5,956 nt of DNA from Thermoplasmata archaeon (GTDB taxonomy: Archaea; Thermoplasmatota; Thermoplasmata; Thermoplasmatales; Thermoplasmataceae), in assembly GCA_021850835.1 (NCBI GenBank), contig JAJZKS010000115.1:1-5956 (forward strand). The letters are read 5' to 3'. The notes under the pieces were generated by a model, which was given only the letters and a program-made list of their open reading frames with translations, was not told where the DNA came from and searched no databases. Both the position numbers and the translations under genes were made by a program. Below are positions 5,093-5,956 of the stretch, piece after piece (positions within the stretch are counted from its first letter, which is position 1; each line of letters opens with the position of its first letter).

Positions 5093-5956
5093 TTAATCTA
5101 TCCCAATGCTGTTGATGACTCCACCCGAACTGGCATCAAGGACAAGCACAATGTTCTTCCCTTTGTGCTGGTACCTGGCAAACCATATTGGGGCATGAAG
5201 AAGTTCAGGTTCCCCTGTGTCAGCCTCGGTATTCATGCTCCTTATCATGTGGTGCTGGGCATGGGCCTTTGCTGACTGGATCTGGCTTACATTTGTCTTT
5301 GCCTCATACTCTGATGAGTCTTCCCCAACATCTCCATTCAGGATCTTGATGCCTTTTGGAATCTTGGACGTGTCAAAATCCACCCTCTTTGAAAGGTCAA
5401 ATGCATAATCCCTCGGCTGGTACTGTGTTAATGCCTTGACTCCCACCACGGGATAATTGTAGTTATCGTTAAGCTGGTATGCCCTGATGGTACCGCCTCC
5501 GCCCATTCCTCCCATCATCATGCCGCCCATCATGGTCCCTTCAACGAGGCCAATGCCCATTCCTCCACGGCCCATGCCTCTACCGCCCATTGCGCCACCA
5601 GCAAGTCCCATTATTGCAGCAGTAGCTGCAATGGTTCCAACTTCTGCTGCAGCGTCCACCGCGGTATAGTTGGTTCTTGCAGATACTGGAACAACCCAGT
5701 ATGGAATGTAACTTATGTTAAGCTCCTCCAAAGTCGACTGTTCCTGCAGATGCCTGTGCAGAAGCCCACGATCCATTTTGTCCTTTAGGTCTGCAACTGC
5801 CTGGTCTTTGGTGGCCAGTGCAATTGGCAGCATTGTATGCTTGGATATACTCTTCCATCCTGCATTTTCAAGTGAAATGCTTGAGCCGCAGTATTCGCAG
5901 GTTATAACCATTTCCCCGAACTGGGGCTTGATTGGTGCGCCACAGCCAGGGCATTT
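5093..5956 (-). CDS. Zinc-ribbon protein with Gly/Met-rich central segment (5' end missing)
   Basis: The frame stays open to the right edge, so the gene starts outside the window; the ATG at 5909-5911 is internal. The 15 codons before that ATG supply CPGCG, which pairs with CEYCG just after it to make a four-cysteine zinc ribbon. Counting from the internal Met, residues 28-79 (LPIALATKDQAV... then YIPYWVVPVSA) match a pattern seen in zinc-ribbon, often membrane-linked proteins of bacteria and archaea, in which the ribbon is followed by a 'LPF...A' helix and a 'YxPxW' strand. Residues 84-104 are Ala-rich and hydrophobic, and 101-140 are mostly Gly and Met. A second beta module near the C-terminus has HAPIWFARYQHKGKNIVLVLDASSG (239-263), echoing the first 'PxW' strand. 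The Ala/Gly/Met stretch could be a glycine-zipper membrane segment or a flexible linker. Function is unknown; a transcription-factor role is not supported beyond the zinc ribbon. Confidence 0.78.
   Translation of the reverse strand, partial: KCPGCGAPIKPQFGEMVITCEYCGSSISLENAGWKSISKHTMLPIALATKDQAVADLKDKMDRGLLHRHLQEQSTLEELNISYIPYWVVPVSARTNYTAVDAAAEVGTIAATAAIMGLAGGAMGGRGMGRGGMGIGLVEGTMMGGMMMGGMGGGGTIRAYQLNDNYNYPVVGVKALTQYQPRDYAFDLSKRVDFDTSKIPKGIKILNGDVGEDSSEYEAKTNVSQIQSAKAHAQHHMIRSMNTEADTGEPELLHAPIWFARYQHKGKNIVLVLDASSGGVINSIGID
5492..5611 (-). repeat. Low-complexity Gly/Met-rich coding repeat
   Basis: Forty codons inside the zinc-ribbon gene encode 20 Gly and 10 Met, in irregular GGM, GMG and MMGG units. 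The matching DNA is an imperfect repeat of CCCAT- and TCC/GCC-containing units on the + strand. It is likely prone to length variation between strains. Confidence 0.7.

Noticed and set aside
5179..5189. An 11-base copy of CAAACCATATT, identical to one arm plus spacer of the repeat at 4427-4437
   Set aside because: It lies inside conserved coding sequence (the PIWFA segment), has no inverted partner, and is probably coincidence.
5487..5669. Proline-rich + strand frame (MVPPPPIPPI...)
   Set aside because: It is the reverse complement of the Gly/Met-rich codons of the zinc-ribbon gene, which force proline codons on the opposite strand.
1..5956. Mobile elements, CRISPR arrays, tRNA/rRNA genes or a defence island
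   Set aside because: I saw no transposase, integrase, regularly spaced repeat, cloverleaf or rRNA-like sequence; all long frames are metabolic, regulatory or uncharacterised chromosomal genes.

Overview
The window looks like an ordinary stretch of an archaeal chromosome, most likely from a moderately A+T-rich euryarchaeote related to the Thermoplasmata; the lineage is inferred, not proven. The evidence is an archaeal (type II) glyceraldehyde-3-phosphate dehydrogenase, a geranylgeranyl-reductase-family flavoprotein, an archaeal-style ACT-domain protein, arginine codons mostly AGA/AGG, TATA-box-like sites close to start codons, starts without Shine-Dalgarno sites (leaderless style), and T-tracts rather than hairpins after genes.

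Layout. On the + strand are the 3' part of an ACT-domain regulator gene, cut by the left edge (2-502), and then gap (651-1655) with its own promoter. On the - strand, read right to left, are a zinc-ribbon protein with a Gly/Met-rich middle, cut by the right edge (5093-5956); a GNAT acetyltransferase (4470-5051); an AlsS-type thiamine-diphosphate enzyme (2830-4404); and a short geranylgeranyl-reductase-like flavoprotein (1698-2738). The gap gene and the flavoprotein gene converge across 42 bp. The four - strand genes are separated by 41, 65 and 91 bp. Each of these three spacers holds a TATA-like element, so the genes are probably separate or overlapping transcription units rather than one tight operon.

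Functionally this is a mixed housekeeping and metabolic neighbourhood: GAPDH in the lower glycolytic/gluconeogenic trunk, a pyruvate-condensing type ThDP enzyme, a flavoprotein reductase possibly acting on isoprenoids, and an amino-acid-sensing ACT protein. No mobile element, CRISPR array, tRNA or rRNA is visible. No intergenic stretch exceeds 150 bp. I do not see a convincing new multi-gene system.

The points most worth a second look are an 8-bp-arm inverted repeat wrapped around the putative TATA box of the ThDP-enzyme gene, that enzyme's missing C-terminal tail, a Cys-to-Ser change at the signature site of the reductase-like flavoprotein, a perfect 14-bp palindrome in that gene's leader, and the Gly/Met-rich insert in the zinc-ribbon protein.
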